Shown piece after piece: positions 32,418-42,298 of a DNA stretch of 64,000 nt. A model generated the notes under the pieces. That model saw only the letters and a list, made by a program, of their open reading frames with translations. It was not told the origin of the DNA and made no database searches. Position 1 is the stretch's first letter; each line of letters starts with the position of its first letter. Origin of the DNA: Candidatus Aenigmatarchaeota archaeon (GTDB taxonomy: Archaea > Aenigmatarchaeota > Aenigmatarchaeia > CG10238-14); NCBI GenBank assembly GCA_017610225.1, contig JAFCCM010000001.1, forward strand, positions 39,119-103,118. Reading direction: 5' to 3'. Made by a program: the position numbers and the translations under genes.

Positions 32418-32461
32418 GAATTAACTATTTCTTTTACTTCTTGTAATTATTATTAGGTTAA

Positions 32462-33070
32462 ATGAGAAAAGGACAATCCCAAATGGTATCAGCTTTGATG
32501 ATAGTTTTGATAAGTTTAGGTATACTTGGAGCTGTATTTCCATGGGCATCATCTGTTATCCAAAAGAAAAAAGATGCGAAAAGTGTTGAAGATGTTTATA
32601 ACTTTTTTCAGAAATTAGATTCTACGATAATCAATATAGCTAGAAATGGTGGAGAAGAATCTTTGGAACTAAGAGTCCCTGGAAAGATAACTGTCTATCC
32701 TGAATCTTTAGATCCAACATTGAATAACAGCATTGTTTTTGAATTTCAATCAAAAGTTTCTAATGTTGCTAATAGTACAAGTTGGATTCCTCTTAACACA
32801 CCAAATGCAAACACATCTGCAACACTTGGTATAGACAAACCTGGTGTAATTTTTGGTAAATCTACTTTAGGTGATAACAAAATAATAGTTTATTATAGAA
32901 TCTGGTTTAGGGAATTAGAAGACAAAACAACTGGGAATATCTATAAAATATCACTCACAACTTCGGGTGATATTGAAAAAGAATCAACACAGGGATTTTT
33001 CAGGATTCAAAGGTTGAGTTCAAGTCAAACAGGTAATTTAATTAAAACACAAGTCAATATTATTGTTTGA
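32462..33070 (+). CDS. Prepilin-like protein (RKGQSQ type)
   Basis: The N-terminus MRKGQSQMVSALMIVLISLGILG has the KG/Q cleavage context and hydrophobic helix of archaeal class III signal peptides. The 202-residue rest is a beta-rich exposed domain with Asn-Ser/Thr sites. It may be a minor pilin or FlaF/FlaG-like component. GGTTA lies just before the ATG. Confidence 0.75.
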   Translation: MRKGQSQMVSALMIVLISLGILGAVFPWASSVIQKKKDAKSVEDVYNFFQKLDSTIINIARNGGEESLELRVPGKITVYPESLDPTLNNSIVFEFQSKVSNVANSTSWIPLNTPNANTSATLGIDKPGVIFGKSTLGDNKIIVYYRIWFRELEDKTTGNIYKISLTTSGDIEKESTQGFFRIQRLSSSQTGNLIKTQVNIIV

Positions 33071-33510
33071 TGAGAAAAGGACAATCCCTTATTATTGAGT
33101 TCATTTTATTTTTTTTAATATCATTTAGTCTTTTTGCTGTAATTAGTTCCTTTTTTTTCAACCAAAATGAATTCTTTAAGGAAAGAATAGGTGATAGGCT
33201 TACAGATATAGTTAATAATCTTATTTCAACTCATATTATTAGAGGAGTAACTTGTAAGTCGTGTGATTCTCTTGAAATACAAGAGGATATACCATCAAAA
33301 ATAGGTGGCTATTATTATAGGATTTCTTTAAATCAAATATGGTTGAACACAACTTTGATATCAGGAAAACTTTATTCAAGGCAAAATTCATTATTTAATT
33401 TAAATAAAACTTTTACACTCACAGATTCAGAATCAAAGAGTGAGAATAAAATAATAGGAATTCAAATTAATAATACAGTGTCAAGTAAAAAAATAGAAGT
33501 GGTTAGATAA
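33070..33510 (+). CDS. Prepilin-like protein (RKGQSL type)
   Basis: Starts at the ATG overlapping the preceding TGA. MRKGQSLIIEFILFFLISFSLFAVI gives a KG/QS cleavage site with Glu near +6, typical of type IV pilins; the soluble domain of about 115 residues contains a CKSC pair. Probably a minor pilin. Confidence 0.75.
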   Translation: MRKGQSLIIEFILFFLISFSLFAVISSFFFNQNEFFKERIGDRLTDIVNNLISTHIIRGVTCKSCDSLEIQEDIPSKIGGYYYRISLNQIWLNTTLISGKLYSRQNSLFNLNKTFTLTDSESKSENKIIGIQINNTVSSKKIEVVR

Positions 33511-35261
33511 TGAAAAGAAAACTTATATTCAAAAAGTTGGTTGATGGTTATAAAACCAAAGTAAAATGGGAAGTAAAAGGTAAACCTACTGTTAAAGCTA
33601 TTTCAACATTCCCGAAAGGACCACTAGAAATCAGAGGAGAAGTTTCAATTAAAGAAGAGGAAAAAAAAGAGTTAAAAGAGTTTAAAGGTTTAGATATACC
33701 AGAATTTGATACAAAAAGAGTTTCTAAATTTGGTATATATCATAAAGGAGAAGGTGAGATTTTTTCATCAGTTTATCCTTTAATACCTGCAGTTCCAGAA
33801 AAAAATGAGCCAATCATGGCATATGCAAAAATACAATGGAATCCGAATAAGAGCCGACATGAATATATTGTTGTTCAATCGCATATCCCGCCAAAAATGA
33901 AAAGATTAATTATAAAACTAAGAGAGATACTAGAGGAAAAATTAGATGTTGATTTTAGCAGATTGAAAAAACAGGAAGCAAAAGATTATCTTAAAAGAGA
34001 ATCTCTAAAACTTCTTGATTATTTTAGGATAGATCTTTCAGACACAGAGAAAAGTGTTTTGACTTATCACATAGAGAAAGATTTCCTTGGTTTGGGTCTT
34101 ATAGAGCCATTAATACATGATCCAAACATAGAAGATATAAGTTGTGATGGAATTAATATACCAATTTATGTCTTCCATCGAGATTCAAGGTTAGGTTCGA
34201 TTCCAACAAACATAGTTTTTTCAAATAAAGAAGAATTGGACTCATATCTAATTAAATTAGCTCAGACATGCGGACAATCAGTTTCAGTTATTGATCCACT
34301 TCTACAGGGAACATTGCCAGATGGTTCAAGAGTTCAGGGAACATTATCAACAGATATAGCAAGAAGAGGATCAAATTTTACAATAAGAAAATTCACAAAA
34401 GATCCACTTACAATAACTCAAATCTTAAACTATGGGACAATAGATATCAAGACTTCATCTTTCTTGTGGTTGGCTGTTGATTATGGTTGTAGTATTCTAG
34501 TTTCTGGTGGGACTGCATCAGGTAAAACTTCATTTTTGAATATTTTATCATCATTCATTAAACCAGATACAAAGATTGTTAGTATAGAAGATACAGCCGA
34601 ACTCAGGTTATTACATTCTCACTGGGTACCTCATGTTGCTAGGGTTTCTATTTCATCTGGAGTTGGAAAAGAAAGGGGACAAGTAGATTTATTTGATTTA
34701 TTGAAAGAAAGTATGAGACAAAGACCTGATTATATAATCTTGGGAGAAGTTAGAGGTAAAGAAGCTTATGTCTTATTTCAGCAGATGGCAACTGGGCATC
34801 CATCCTTTGCAACAATTCATGCAGATACAATGAAAAAGTTAATAGATAGGTTGACATCACCACCAATTAACTTATCATCAAGTTTAATAGGAAGTTTGGA
34901 TTTAGTTGTTTTCTTATCAAAATTAAGATATAAAGGAAAATTCACAAGAAAGGTTAAATCTATATATGAAATCACAGGTTTTGATAGAGAAAATGACATT
35001 CCTATAACTAGTCAAATATTTGAATGGGATTCAGAAAATGACTCAATAAAAATTAAAAATAAAAGTATAACTCTAAGAAAAATTTTGAAAAAAACTGGTT
35101 TAAAAGAAAAAGAACTTTTAGAAGAACTTAGAAGAAGAATGGTAATTCTATACTGGTTACAAGAAAGAAATATAACAGATTTTCAAACTGTTTCACAAAT
35201 TATTAACTTATATTATAGATATCCAGAGAAAATAATGAATATTATTACTGGTGAGATCTAA
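33510..35261 (+). CDS. Type II/IV secretion ATPase (ArlI/PilB/TadA-like)
   Basis: The 583-residue protein has an N-terminal domain, then GGTASGKTSFLN (Walker A near 332), SIEDTAELRL (Asp box), MRQRPDYIILGEVRGKEA (Walker B and Arg) and HADTMKKLIDRL (His box). It is the cytoplasmic motor that assembles the pili. The stop overlaps the neighbouring start codons at both ends, confirming an operon. Confidence 0.92.
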   Translation: MKRKLIFKKLVDGYKTKVKWEVKGKPTVKAISTFPKGPLEIRGEVSIKEEEKKELKEFKGLDIPEFDTKRVSKFGIYHKGEGEIFSSVYPLIPAVPEKNEPIMAYAKIQWNPNKSRHEYIVVQSHIPPKMKRLIIKLREILEEKLDVDFSRLKKQEAKDYLKRESLKLLDYFRIDLSDTEKSVLTYHIEKDFLGLGLIEPLIHDPNIEDISCDGINIPIYVFHRDSRLGSIPTNIVFSNKEELDSYLIKLAQTCGQSVSVIDPLLQGTLPDGSRVQGTLSTDIARRGSNFTIRKFTKDPLTITQILNYGTIDIKTSSFLWLAVDYGCSILVSGGTASGKTSFLNILSSFIKPDTKIVSIEDTAELRLLHSHWVPHVARVSISSGVGKERGQVDLFDLLKESMRQRPDYIILGEVRGKEAYVLFQQMATGHPSFATIHADTMKKLIDRLTSPPINLSSSLIGSLDLVVFLSKLRYKGKFTRKVKSIYEITGFDRENDIPITSQIFEWDSENDSIKIKNKSITLRKILKKTGLKEKELLEELRRRMVILYWLQERNITDFQTVSQIINLYYRYPEKIMNIITGEI

Positions 35262-36133
35262 TGTCATTTTATACTAAAATAGCTATGAGATATTTAGGGA
35301 AAATCATAGAACCATATTTGCATTTTTTTTCTGAATTAAAAGACGACTTGAGAAGAAGTAGGATGAGGATGTCTCTTCAAGAATATATCTCTATTGCATC
35401 TTTGACATGTATAATACTTTTTATGATTGAATTACCATTATTTTCCTTTATTTTTTCTCTCTTAAAATTAGGGGCAATCTTTAGTATATTTATGGCTACT
35501 ACAGTATCTCTTGGAGTTTGTTTGTTATTCTTTTTTATTTTTTTAAGCTATCCTAAATTTGTAATAAGAGATAAAGCTAAATCTATTGATGCATCATTGT
35601 CCTTTGCTGGTATATATCTCTCTACAATTTCAAGTTCAGGGTTACCTCCACATAAGACATTTGAAATATTTTCTAAATTTGATGAATATGGGGAAATATC
35701 AAATGAAGCAAAAAATATTGTTAATGACATGAAGGCTTTTGGTTTAAATATTAATGAAAGTCTTAGAAAAGCGATTGATAGAACACCATCAAAAAAATTA
35801 AGAGAGTTTTTTTGGTCAATTTTATCAACTATTGAAAGTGGCGGAAATCTACCAAAACTTTTAGAAGAAAAATCCAAGGGATTTTTAAATGATTATAAAA
35901 GAAGTTTAAAAGAATTTTCTCAGTCACTTACAATATATCTAGAGGTTTATTTAACAGCCTTGGTTTTGGGTACAATATTTTTTACTATACTTACATCTTT
36001 AATGTCAGGTATTGGTGGTGTTACTCAAACAAACATCATATTAATACAGTTTTTCCTTATTTTCATTTTTATTCCATTGATTTCAACGGCTTTCATACTT
36101 TTAATTGAAACATCTTCACCAGGAGAAGGATAG
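35261..36133 (+). CDS. Pilus platform protein, first T2SSF module
   Basis: The 290-residue protein has TM helices near 42-60 and 70-95, a T2SSF-type cytoplasmic segment (SLSFAGIYLSTISSSGLPPHKTF and WSILSTIESGGNLPKLLEEKS) and two C-terminal TM helices. In archaella both F modules are fused in one ArlJ protein; here they are two genes. Confidence 0.85.
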   Translation: MSFYTKIAMRYLGKIIEPYLHFFSELKDDLRRSRMRMSLQEYISIASLTCIILFMIELPLFSFIFSLLKLGAIFSIFMATTVSLGVCLLFFFIFLSYPKFVIRDKAKSIDASLSFAGIYLSTISSSGLPPHKTFEIFSKFDEYGEISNEAKNIVNDMKAFGLNINESLRKAIDRTPSKKLREFFWSILSTIESGGNLPKLLEEKSKGFLNDYKRSLKEFSQSLTIYLEVYLTALVLGTIFFTILTSLMSGIGGVTQTNIILIQFFLIFIFIPLISTAFILLIETSSPGEG

Positions 36134-36134
36134 A

Positions 36135-37085
36135 ATGTTAAAAATGAAATTAACAAGAAAAAGAAAAATTTTAATTGTAACGATACTGATATCTTGGTTA
36201 TTGCTTCTCATAGCTTTCTTAGTTGGTGATAGTGGTGTTATTGGTAATGTAATAATTCTTTCATTATTTTTGGTAATTTCTCCCCAGTTAATAATGAATT
36301 ATGTCAGTTTTAGAGAATTAAAAGAGATGGAGTTTGCTTTTCCAAATTTTTTAAGAGATTTGGTTGATGCAACAAAAGCAGGACTTCCTCTACATAAAGC
36401 CATAATAAGTCTTAGTCATAATAGTTATGGGCCTTTAACAAAAGAAGTTAGGAAGATGTCAAACCAATTAACTTGGAACATTGATTTAATAAAAGTTTTA
36501 GAGCAATTAAAAAAAAGACTGAAAAAAAGTCCAACCCTTGAAAAAACAATGAGAATACTTATCGAATCATATAAGTCCGGAGGAAGAGTTTCTGAAATTC
36601 TTGAATCGTTATCAAATACATTGGTGATAATTCAAGAAACTGAGAAAGAAAGAAAAAGTTCACTTAAGCAATATGTTACTGCAATGTATGTTATATCTTT
36701 TGTTTTTATTGCTGTAGTGATTGCGATAAATAAATTAATGGTACCAATCTTTGAAACTTCAGTTTCTTCACCTGAAGTTGGTTTAGATTTTGGCGGGACT
36801 AATCCTTGTAATTTTTGTGTTTATGGTCTGACACTACAGTGTTTACCATGTAATATTTACTCCAAAATCTGCTCTATATTTGGGGTTAATGAACTTTCGA
36901 TATCATGTTACTACTTTTCCTTGTTTTTTTGTATGTCTGTAATTCAGGCAATAATGGGTGGACTTGTTGCAGGACAGATAGGGGAAGGTTCTGTGAAAGC
37001 TGGAATTAAACATAGTCTTATATTATTTTCTATTACTGTTGCAGCATTTATGATACTTGTAAAACTAAAAGTAATAGGTGTCTAA
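36135..37085 (+). CDS. Pilus platform protein, second T2SSF module
   Basis: The 316-residue protein repeats the F-module pattern: two TM helices, FPNFLRDLVDATKAGLPLHKA, ESYKSGGRVSEILESLSNTL, and two or three C-terminal TM helices, with an inserted Cys-rich loop (NPCNFCVYGLTLQCLPCN) before the last helices. It begins one base after the first module gene ends. Confidence 0.85.
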   Translation: MLKMKLTRKRKILIVTILISWLLLLIAFLVGDSGVIGNVIILSLFLVISPQLIMNYVSFRELKEMEFAFPNFLRDLVDATKAGLPLHKAIISLSHNSYGPLTKEVRKMSNQLTWNIDLIKVLEQLKKRLKKSPTLEKTMRILIESYKSGGRVSEILESLSNTLVIIQETEKERKSSLKQYVTAMYVISFVFIAVVIAINKLMVPIFETSVSSPEVGLDFGGTNPCNFCVYGLTLQCLPCNIYSKICSIFGVNELSISCYYFSLFFCMSVIQAIMGGLVAGQIGEGSVKAGIKHSLILFSITVAAFMILVKLKVIGV

Positions 37086-37616
37086 GTGAAAGGACAATTA
37101 ACAATAGAGTATATGTTTACCTTTATCGCATTCATTGGTTTGATTATTTTTATTTATTCTCAATACTCATCTAATATACCTGTTTTTATTAATGAAATCA
37201 AAAAAGAAGATAGCCGCTCAAAAGCATATCAGTTGTCTGAATTGTTGTTGAATGATCCTGGTGAACCAAGTGATTGGGATAATGATATTGATTCATCTGA
37301 TAGAATAGGATTTTCTGATGAAAATGAAAATAAACAAAATTTACTTTCCTATGAAAAAATTGATAATCTTAATTCTTGGTGCCTCCCTATTAATAATAAC
37401 TATATAAATCTTCAGAAAAAACTCGCATTGAATCAAACATTTTCTATTCGTTTTTATAATATAACCGATACAGGTTTGAGAGATATTTTGTTAGATTGTA
37501 GTCCACCACAAAATTTAATTACAAAAACAGAATTGAATACAACTGTGGGAAGAATAACAAGTTTTTATAATACTGACGGAACAATAAATTTTGGTGAATT
37601 GATAATTGAGGTATAA
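37086..37616 (+). CDS. Prepilin-like protein (KGQLT type)
   Basis: GTG start directly after the preceding stop. MKGQLTIEYMFTFIAFIGLIIFIYSQ is a classic archaeal class III signal (KG/Q with Glu at +5). The 176-residue product has an Asp/Asn-rich exposed domain with possible N-glycosylation sites. Confidence 0.8.
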   Translation: MKGQLTIEYMFTFIAFIGLIIFIYSQYSSNIPVFINEIKKEDSRSKAYQLSELLLNDPGEPSDWDNDIDSSDRIGFSDENENKQNLLSYEKIDNLNSWCLPINNNYINLQKKLALNQTFSIRFYNITDTGLRDILLDCSPPQNLITKTELNTTVGRITSFYNTDGTINFGELIIEV

Positions 37617-37619
37617 ATT

Positions 37620-38045
37620 ATGAAAGGATTAATTAGCATACTTGAACTTTTGATAACAGGAATTATACTTATTCTAGCATTTTTTCACTTTTTTCCTCAA
37701 TATTCTATAAGAACTAACTGGAGTTCTGTACTTCTTGATTTATCTACCAAGGATGTCCTAAATACGATTGATAGGTTGAATAAAACATACGACTATTCAA
37801 TCGACAACGATGATGGTGTTATAAATACTGGATTCGAAATATTCATGAACAAAACATTTTCGCCAGAATATTCAGGGGAACCATATATATGGTGGAAGGA
37901 AGTTTATAATTTACCAAATGGAAAAAATACAACTAACATCCCTTATTTTACTGAAGCAAAAAAAGAAACAATAGTTGATGTGATAGTTATTGATAATGAA
38001 TTCTATGTTTACACGTTTTCTCTTGGAATTGGTTATCCTTACTGA
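37620..38045 (+). CDS. Prepilin-like protein (KGLIS type)
   Basis: MKGLISILELLITGIILILAFFHF has a KG cleavage context followed by ISILELL with Glu near +5, then a 110-residue exposed domain. It closes the pilus operon and abuts the convergent fttA gene by one base. Confidence 0.7.
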   Translation: MKGLISILELLITGIILILAFFHFFPQYSIRTNWSSVLLDLSTKDVLNTIDRLNKTYDYSIDNDDGVINTGFEIFMNKTFSPEYSGEPYIWWKEVYNLPNGKNTTNIPYFTEAKKETIVDVIVIDNEFYVYTFSLGIGYPY

Positions 38046-39911
38046 TTACCTTAATCTTATAGATTCCAAATTCTTTGGTGCTAAGGTTTCTAATCTAAAA
38101 ATTTTATGCAAATCTCTTGCAAAATTTAACGGTGTTGTATTATCACCATGACAAGTAATTATTCTTTCAGGTTTTGCTCTTAATCTGTTAATAAAATTTA
38201 ATAATTGATTTCTATCAGAGTGTCCTGATAATCCAGCAACAGTTTCAACTTCCATTCCTAGTTTAAGTGTAGACTGTTTTCCATTGTTATTGATAGGAAC
38301 TTCTTTCCAGCCTTTTTGGATTCTTCTCCCAAGTGTTCCTTCCCCTTGATAACCAACAAAAACAAGAGTATTTTTTGGATCTTCACCCAATGCTTTTATA
38401 TGCTCCATGATTGGTCCACCAGAAAGCATACCACTTGTTGATATTATCACACATGGACCATCTTCCCACGCTTTTTTTCTTTCATCCGAAGTTGTTAATT
38501 TTTTGAAAATTTTATTCATAAACGGATTATCCCCCTGGAATATTTTTCTTTCTAATCTTCTTGATAAATATTCAGGGTATGCCGTATGTATTGCAGTAGC
38601 ATCCCATATCATTCCATCAATATAAACAGTATGTTCAAATCCACTCTCAGAAAGTAGACACATAAGTTCTTGTGCTCTTCCTACGGCAAAACTTGGTATA
38701 ATAACTTTACCTTTTCTTTCTAATGTTCTCTTAATTATGTCAAGTAATTTTTGTTCTGAGTCTCTTCTTTGTGGCATATGATCTTCTGACCCACCATAAG
38801 TCGATTCAATGATTAAAGTTTCTACTCTTGAGAAATCAGTAAATGAAGGGTCAAATAATCTTGTCGGACAAAATTTAATATCACCAGTGTAAACTATATT
38901 ATGTAAGCCTTGACCAACATGTAAATGAATAAGTGATGAACCTAATAAATGCCCGGCTTGTTGGAATGTTAATCTAACATCTGGTCCTACATCAGAAACT
39001 TCATTATAATCTAGAGTGATAGAATGTTTAACCATTTCTTTAACTCCTTTTGCAGTATAAGGAGGTTGGGTTCCATTTTTTCTCAATACATCAATATAAT
39101 CCAGACAAAGCATTGTTGCTAAATCTAATGATGGATGTGTCAGATAAATTGGCCCTTTAAAACCATATTCATACAAATAAGGAGCCATACCAACATGGTC
39201 AAGATGCGGATGACTAATTATTATAGCGTCTAATTCACTTGGATCAAATTCTTTCACTTGAAGATAAGGATAAGCATTCTTTTCTCCACCACCAACATTT
39301 ACTCCACAATCCATTAAAACTTTGGATTTTGGTGTTTCAACTAATATACAAGATCTTCCAACTTCTCTAAATCCACCTAAACAAACCATTCTTACCCAGT
39401 CTCTATTTGTTGTTCTTTCAGAAAATATATTTTCCCCGACTTTTTTCAGAAATTTTTTTCTCCACGCAGTTTCTGTATATAAGAGTTGTCTTATAGATTT
39501 TACTACTGATGATTTAATCTCAGGTGTTCTTTCTATTCTAGGAACCCATAGAGTCTCTTGTTTTATTTTTTTGAATAATTCTCCTCCTCTTCCTATAACT
39601 AAACCAGGCTTTTCTGCATTGATGGTTACCAAGCTTCTATCGGGTTGAAACTTTATACTATTGATACCAGCTTCTTCAGAAATAACTTCTCTAATCTTTT
39701 TTTCAGCTTCTTTTGTTGGTAAGGATAGACTACTTTCTGGTCTTACTTCTATTCTTTTCTTCAATTGACTAACAACATCTCTTACCTGTTCTGATGCATC
39801 AAGGAAAAAGAGTTTGTCCTTTGTGTATATTACTATTTCACATCCTTCTAACTCTATCCTATCAACTAACCCTTCAGGTAAACTACTTTTAACTTTATCA
39901 ATTATTTCCAT
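38046..39911 (-). CDS. fttA: FttA/aCPSF1 transcription termination ribonuclease
   Basis: The N-terminal part (about 1-145) contains KH domains with a VIGRGGELFKKI loop; the rest is a metallo-beta-lactamase/beta-CASP nuclease with HPHLDHVGMAPYL near 234, GSSLIHLHV, ISTSGMLSGGP and a final AGLSGHSDRNQL. This is the conserved archaeal factor that cleaves nascent RNA and terminates transcription. GTGA five bases upstream selects the ATG at 39911. Confidence 0.95.
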   Translation of the reverse strand: MEIIDKVKSSLPEGLVDRIELEGCEIVIYTKDKLFFLDASEQVRDVVSQLKKRIEVRPESSLSLPTKEAEKKIREVISEEAGINSIKFQPDRSLVTINAEKPGLVIGRGGELFKKIKQETLWVPRIERTPEIKSSVVKSIRQLLYTETAWRKKFLKKVGENIFSERTTNRDWVRMVCLGGFREVGRSCILVETPKSKVLMDCGVNVGGGEKNAYPYLQVKEFDPSELDAIIISHPHLDHVGMAPYLYEYGFKGPIYLTHPSLDLATMLCLDYIDVLRKNGTQPPYTAKGVKEMVKHSITLDYNEVSDVGPDVRLTFQQAGHLLGSSLIHLHVGQGLHNIVYTGDIKFCPTRLFDPSFTDFSRVETLIIESTYGGSEDHMPQRRDSEQKLLDIIKRTLERKGKVIIPSFAVGRAQELMCLLSESGFEHTVYIDGMIWDATAIHTAYPEYLSRRLERKIFQGDNPFMNKIFKKLTTSDERKKAWEDGPCVIISTSGMLSGGPIMEHIKALGEDPKNTLVFVGYQGEGTLGRRIQKGWKEVPINNNGKQSTLKLGMEVETVAGLSGHSDRNQLLNFINRLRAKPERIITCHGDNTTPLNFARDLHKIFRLETLAPKNLESIRLR

Positions 39912-39937
39912 AATCTTCACTTAATGAGAATGAGTCT

Positions 39938-40579
39938 CTAGTTTTTCATCAATTTTTGAATTTCAGAGTCTTCCATTAATCTGAAGCCTTTCTCATCTAT
40001 AACAGCGATATCCATTCCTTTTCCACCAGATGCTATATCTCTTTCCACTGCTGCTTTTACAGCATTTACTGCGATTTTTTTTCCTTCTTCAGTAGATATA
40101 CCATCTTTGTATTGAGTTTCAAGTACACCGAAAGCAAATGGTGATCCTGATCCTGTTGAAAAAAATCTATTTTCTTTCAGTTTTGATCCATCTGGATGAA
40201 GTATGAAAAGATTGGGTCCTGTTTCATCATATCCTGCTAATATTATCTGAATCTGATAAGGTAAGTAACTCCACCTACCACTATAAAGTATAGTTGCTAA
40301 CAAAGACGCAGTTGATTTTACAGTTATTTTTTTCTTGTTTTTTAATTCAAATAATTTTGTTTCTGCCTTCAAGTATCTACCTAAAGCCTGTAAATCACCG
40401 ACCATTCCTGCTTGTGTCATGCCAATATGATCAGCAATTTTTGTTATTTTTAAATCATCTTTGGATGCAATCATATATCCCATTGTAGCCTTTCTTTCTG
40501 CTGCTAATACAACTCCATCTTTACAAATTAAACCAATAGTTGTAGTTCCAGATTTTATACCTTGTTCCATTTTATTCAA
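39938..40579 (-). CDS. psmB: Proteasome beta subunit
   Basis: A short propeptide ends in KSG just before TTTIGLICKDG, so the catalytic threonine is near residue 12; GSGSPFAFGVLE and GKGMDIAVIDEKG complete the family pattern. The start is TTG at 40579 if the GAGGTG Shine-Dalgarno decides, or ATG at 40570. The alpha subunit is not in this window. Confidence 0.94.
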   Translation of the reverse strand: MNKMEQGIKSGTTTIGLICKDGVVLAAERKATMGYMIASKDDLKITKIADHIGMTQAGMVGDLQALGRYLKAETKLFELKNKKKITVKSTASLLATILYSGRWSYLPYQIQIILAGYDETGPNLFILHPDGSKLKENRFFSTGSGSPFAFGVLETQYKDGISTEEGKKIAVNAVKAAVERDIASGGKGMDIAVIDEKGFRLMEDSEIQKLMKN

Positions 40580-40642
40580 AAAAACACCTCAGAAACTATT
40601 TTTCAATAATAATTTACACATATAAGCATTTAAATAATTTTG

Positions 40643-42097
40643 TTAGTATGATTTTCCAACATATACTACTGAATTAGATTCTTTTCCACAATAAATACAT
40701 TTATTATCAGATTTTTCTTCTTTACCAAATCTTGTGCCTCTAATGTCCCCACCACCAGTTTTTTCTTTTATCCACTCAGCACATTCAGTACTTCCACACC
40801 AGTTAACTTTGACTAAACCACCTTTTTCTTTAATTGTTTTCTTAAGTTCATCCATAGTTTTGGCTTCAGAAATATGTTCCTCAAAGAACTTGTCAGCTTT
40901 TTTGATCAGGTTTTGTTGAATTTCTTTTAATGTCACTTTGACCTTTTCACTAAGATTAATTTCTCTAACTTTAGTTTTTTCTCCAGTGTCTCTTCTTACT
41001 ACAACTGCTTGTTCATTTTTAATATCATTAGGACCTATTTCTACTCTTATAGGAACACCTTTTAGTTCCCAGTAATTGAATTTCCATCCTGGTGTATATT
41101 CCTCTTTTTTATCTATTTCCACTCTGAAAGATTCTTTATTTAATTCTTTTTTTACTTCTTCACATTTTTTCAAGACTTCATTTTTTTTATCATTCAATAT
41201 TGGGATTATTATAACTTGTATAGGTGCGATTCTTGGAGGTAATATTAAACCTTTATCATCCCCGTGAATAGATATCACAGATGCCATTATTCTTGAAACA
41301 CATGGACCATAACATGTTTGCCATCCATATTTTTCCTTCTCATCCTTGTCAACAAATTTTACGTTAAATGGTTTTGAGAAGTTTTGTCCCAATAGATGCG
41401 TGGATGGTTGTTGTAGTACTTTCCCATCAGGTAATAATGAGTCTGCAGCATAAGTATGAACAGCCCCTGGAAACTTGTCATGTTCTGGTCTTTGGAAAAA
41501 TATAAATGGTATACCAAACTCTTTATGTAAAGTATTTTTTGATATTTCCATATCTTCTTTGACTTGGTTCATAGCTCCTTCTTCTGTTGCGAATACATCA
41601 TGTGCTTCAATCCAATGGAATTCCCTACTTCTAATGAATGGTCTTGTTGCCTTTCCTTCGTATCTCCATACTTGGCATCGTTGATAGATCTTTAATGGTA
41701 GGTCTCTCCAACTTCTTATCCAAATTGAGTACATTTTGTACATAGCAGTTTCAGATGTAGGTCTTAACGCTAACTTTTCCTCTAATTTTTCACCTTTTCC
41801 ATGTTCAGTTATCCAAAACACTTCTGGTGCAAATCCTTCTACATGTTTTGATTCAAGATGAAAGTTTGATTCAGGAATAACAGCGGGAAATAATGCTGGG
41901 ACATGGTCCTTTTCTTGTAGTTCTTTTTCTAATATCTCATACATAAGATTCATAATTCTAGTTGCCCATGGTCTAAAGACGATGAAACCTTTGACATTAT
42001 ATCTTAGATCAGATAATTCTGCTTTTTGACAAACTTCATCATACCATTTAGAGAAATCTTCAGATTTTTTTACGGTTATTCCTGATTCTTTGGACAT
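40643..42097 (-). CDS. proS: Prolyl-tRNA synthetase (archaeal/eukaryotic type)
   Basis: The 484-residue class II synthetase has motif 1, TRPFIRSREFHWIEAHD (motif 2), SIHGDDKGLILPPRIAP (motif 3 region), an anticodon-binding domain and a C-terminal zinc domain ending CIYCGKESNSVVYVGKSY, as in archaeal ProRS. GAGGTG precedes the ATG at 42097, only 16 bases after the tRNA-Pro gene on the same strand, so tRNA and its synthetase are probably cotranscribed. Confidence 0.95.
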   Translation of the reverse strand: MSKESGITVKKSEDFSKWYDEVCQKAELSDLRYNVKGFIVFRPWATRIMNLMYEILEKELQEKDHVPALFPAVIPESNFHLESKHVEGFAPEVFWITEHGKGEKLEEKLALRPTSETAMYKMYSIWIRSWRDLPLKIYQRCQVWRYEGKATRPFIRSREFHWIEAHDVFATEEGAMNQVKEDMEISKNTLHKEFGIPFIFFQRPEHDKFPGAVHTYAADSLLPDGKVLQQPSTHLLGQNFSKPFNVKFVDKDEKEKYGWQTCYGPCVSRIMASVISIHGDDKGLILPPRIAPIQVIIIPILNDKKNEVLKKCEEVKKELNKESFRVEIDKKEEYTPGWKFNYWELKGVPIRVEIGPNDIKNEQAVVVRRDTGEKTKVREINLSEKVKVTLKEIQQNLIKKADKFFEEHISEAKTMDELKKTIKEKGGLVKVNWCGSTECAEWIKEKTGGGDIRGTRFGKEEKSDNKCIYCGKESNSVVYVGKSY

Positions 42098-42113
42098 TTT
42101 TAGCACCTCTTAG

Positions 42114-42188
42114 TGAGGAAGCGGGGATTTGAACCCCGGCCACCTGGTCCCAAACCAGGAATCTTAGACCAAACTAGACCACTTCCCC
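42114..42188 (-). tRNA. tRNA-Pro (UGG)
   Basis: GGGGAAG pairs with CUUCCUC, the anticodon arm CCUGG-UUUGGGA-CCAGG gives UGG, and the T arm CGGGG-UUCAAAU-CCCCG is perfect. 75 nt, no intron, no encoded CCA. It lies directly upstream of proS. Confidence 0.95.
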
Positions 42189-42298
42189 TTAAACTTATAA
42201 TATATTTAGAACTAGATAGAATTAAAGAATTAACAGATTGGAAAACATTCACCCATTTTATTCACTTTATAGTTATTAACAGGAAGATTTATAAAAGT

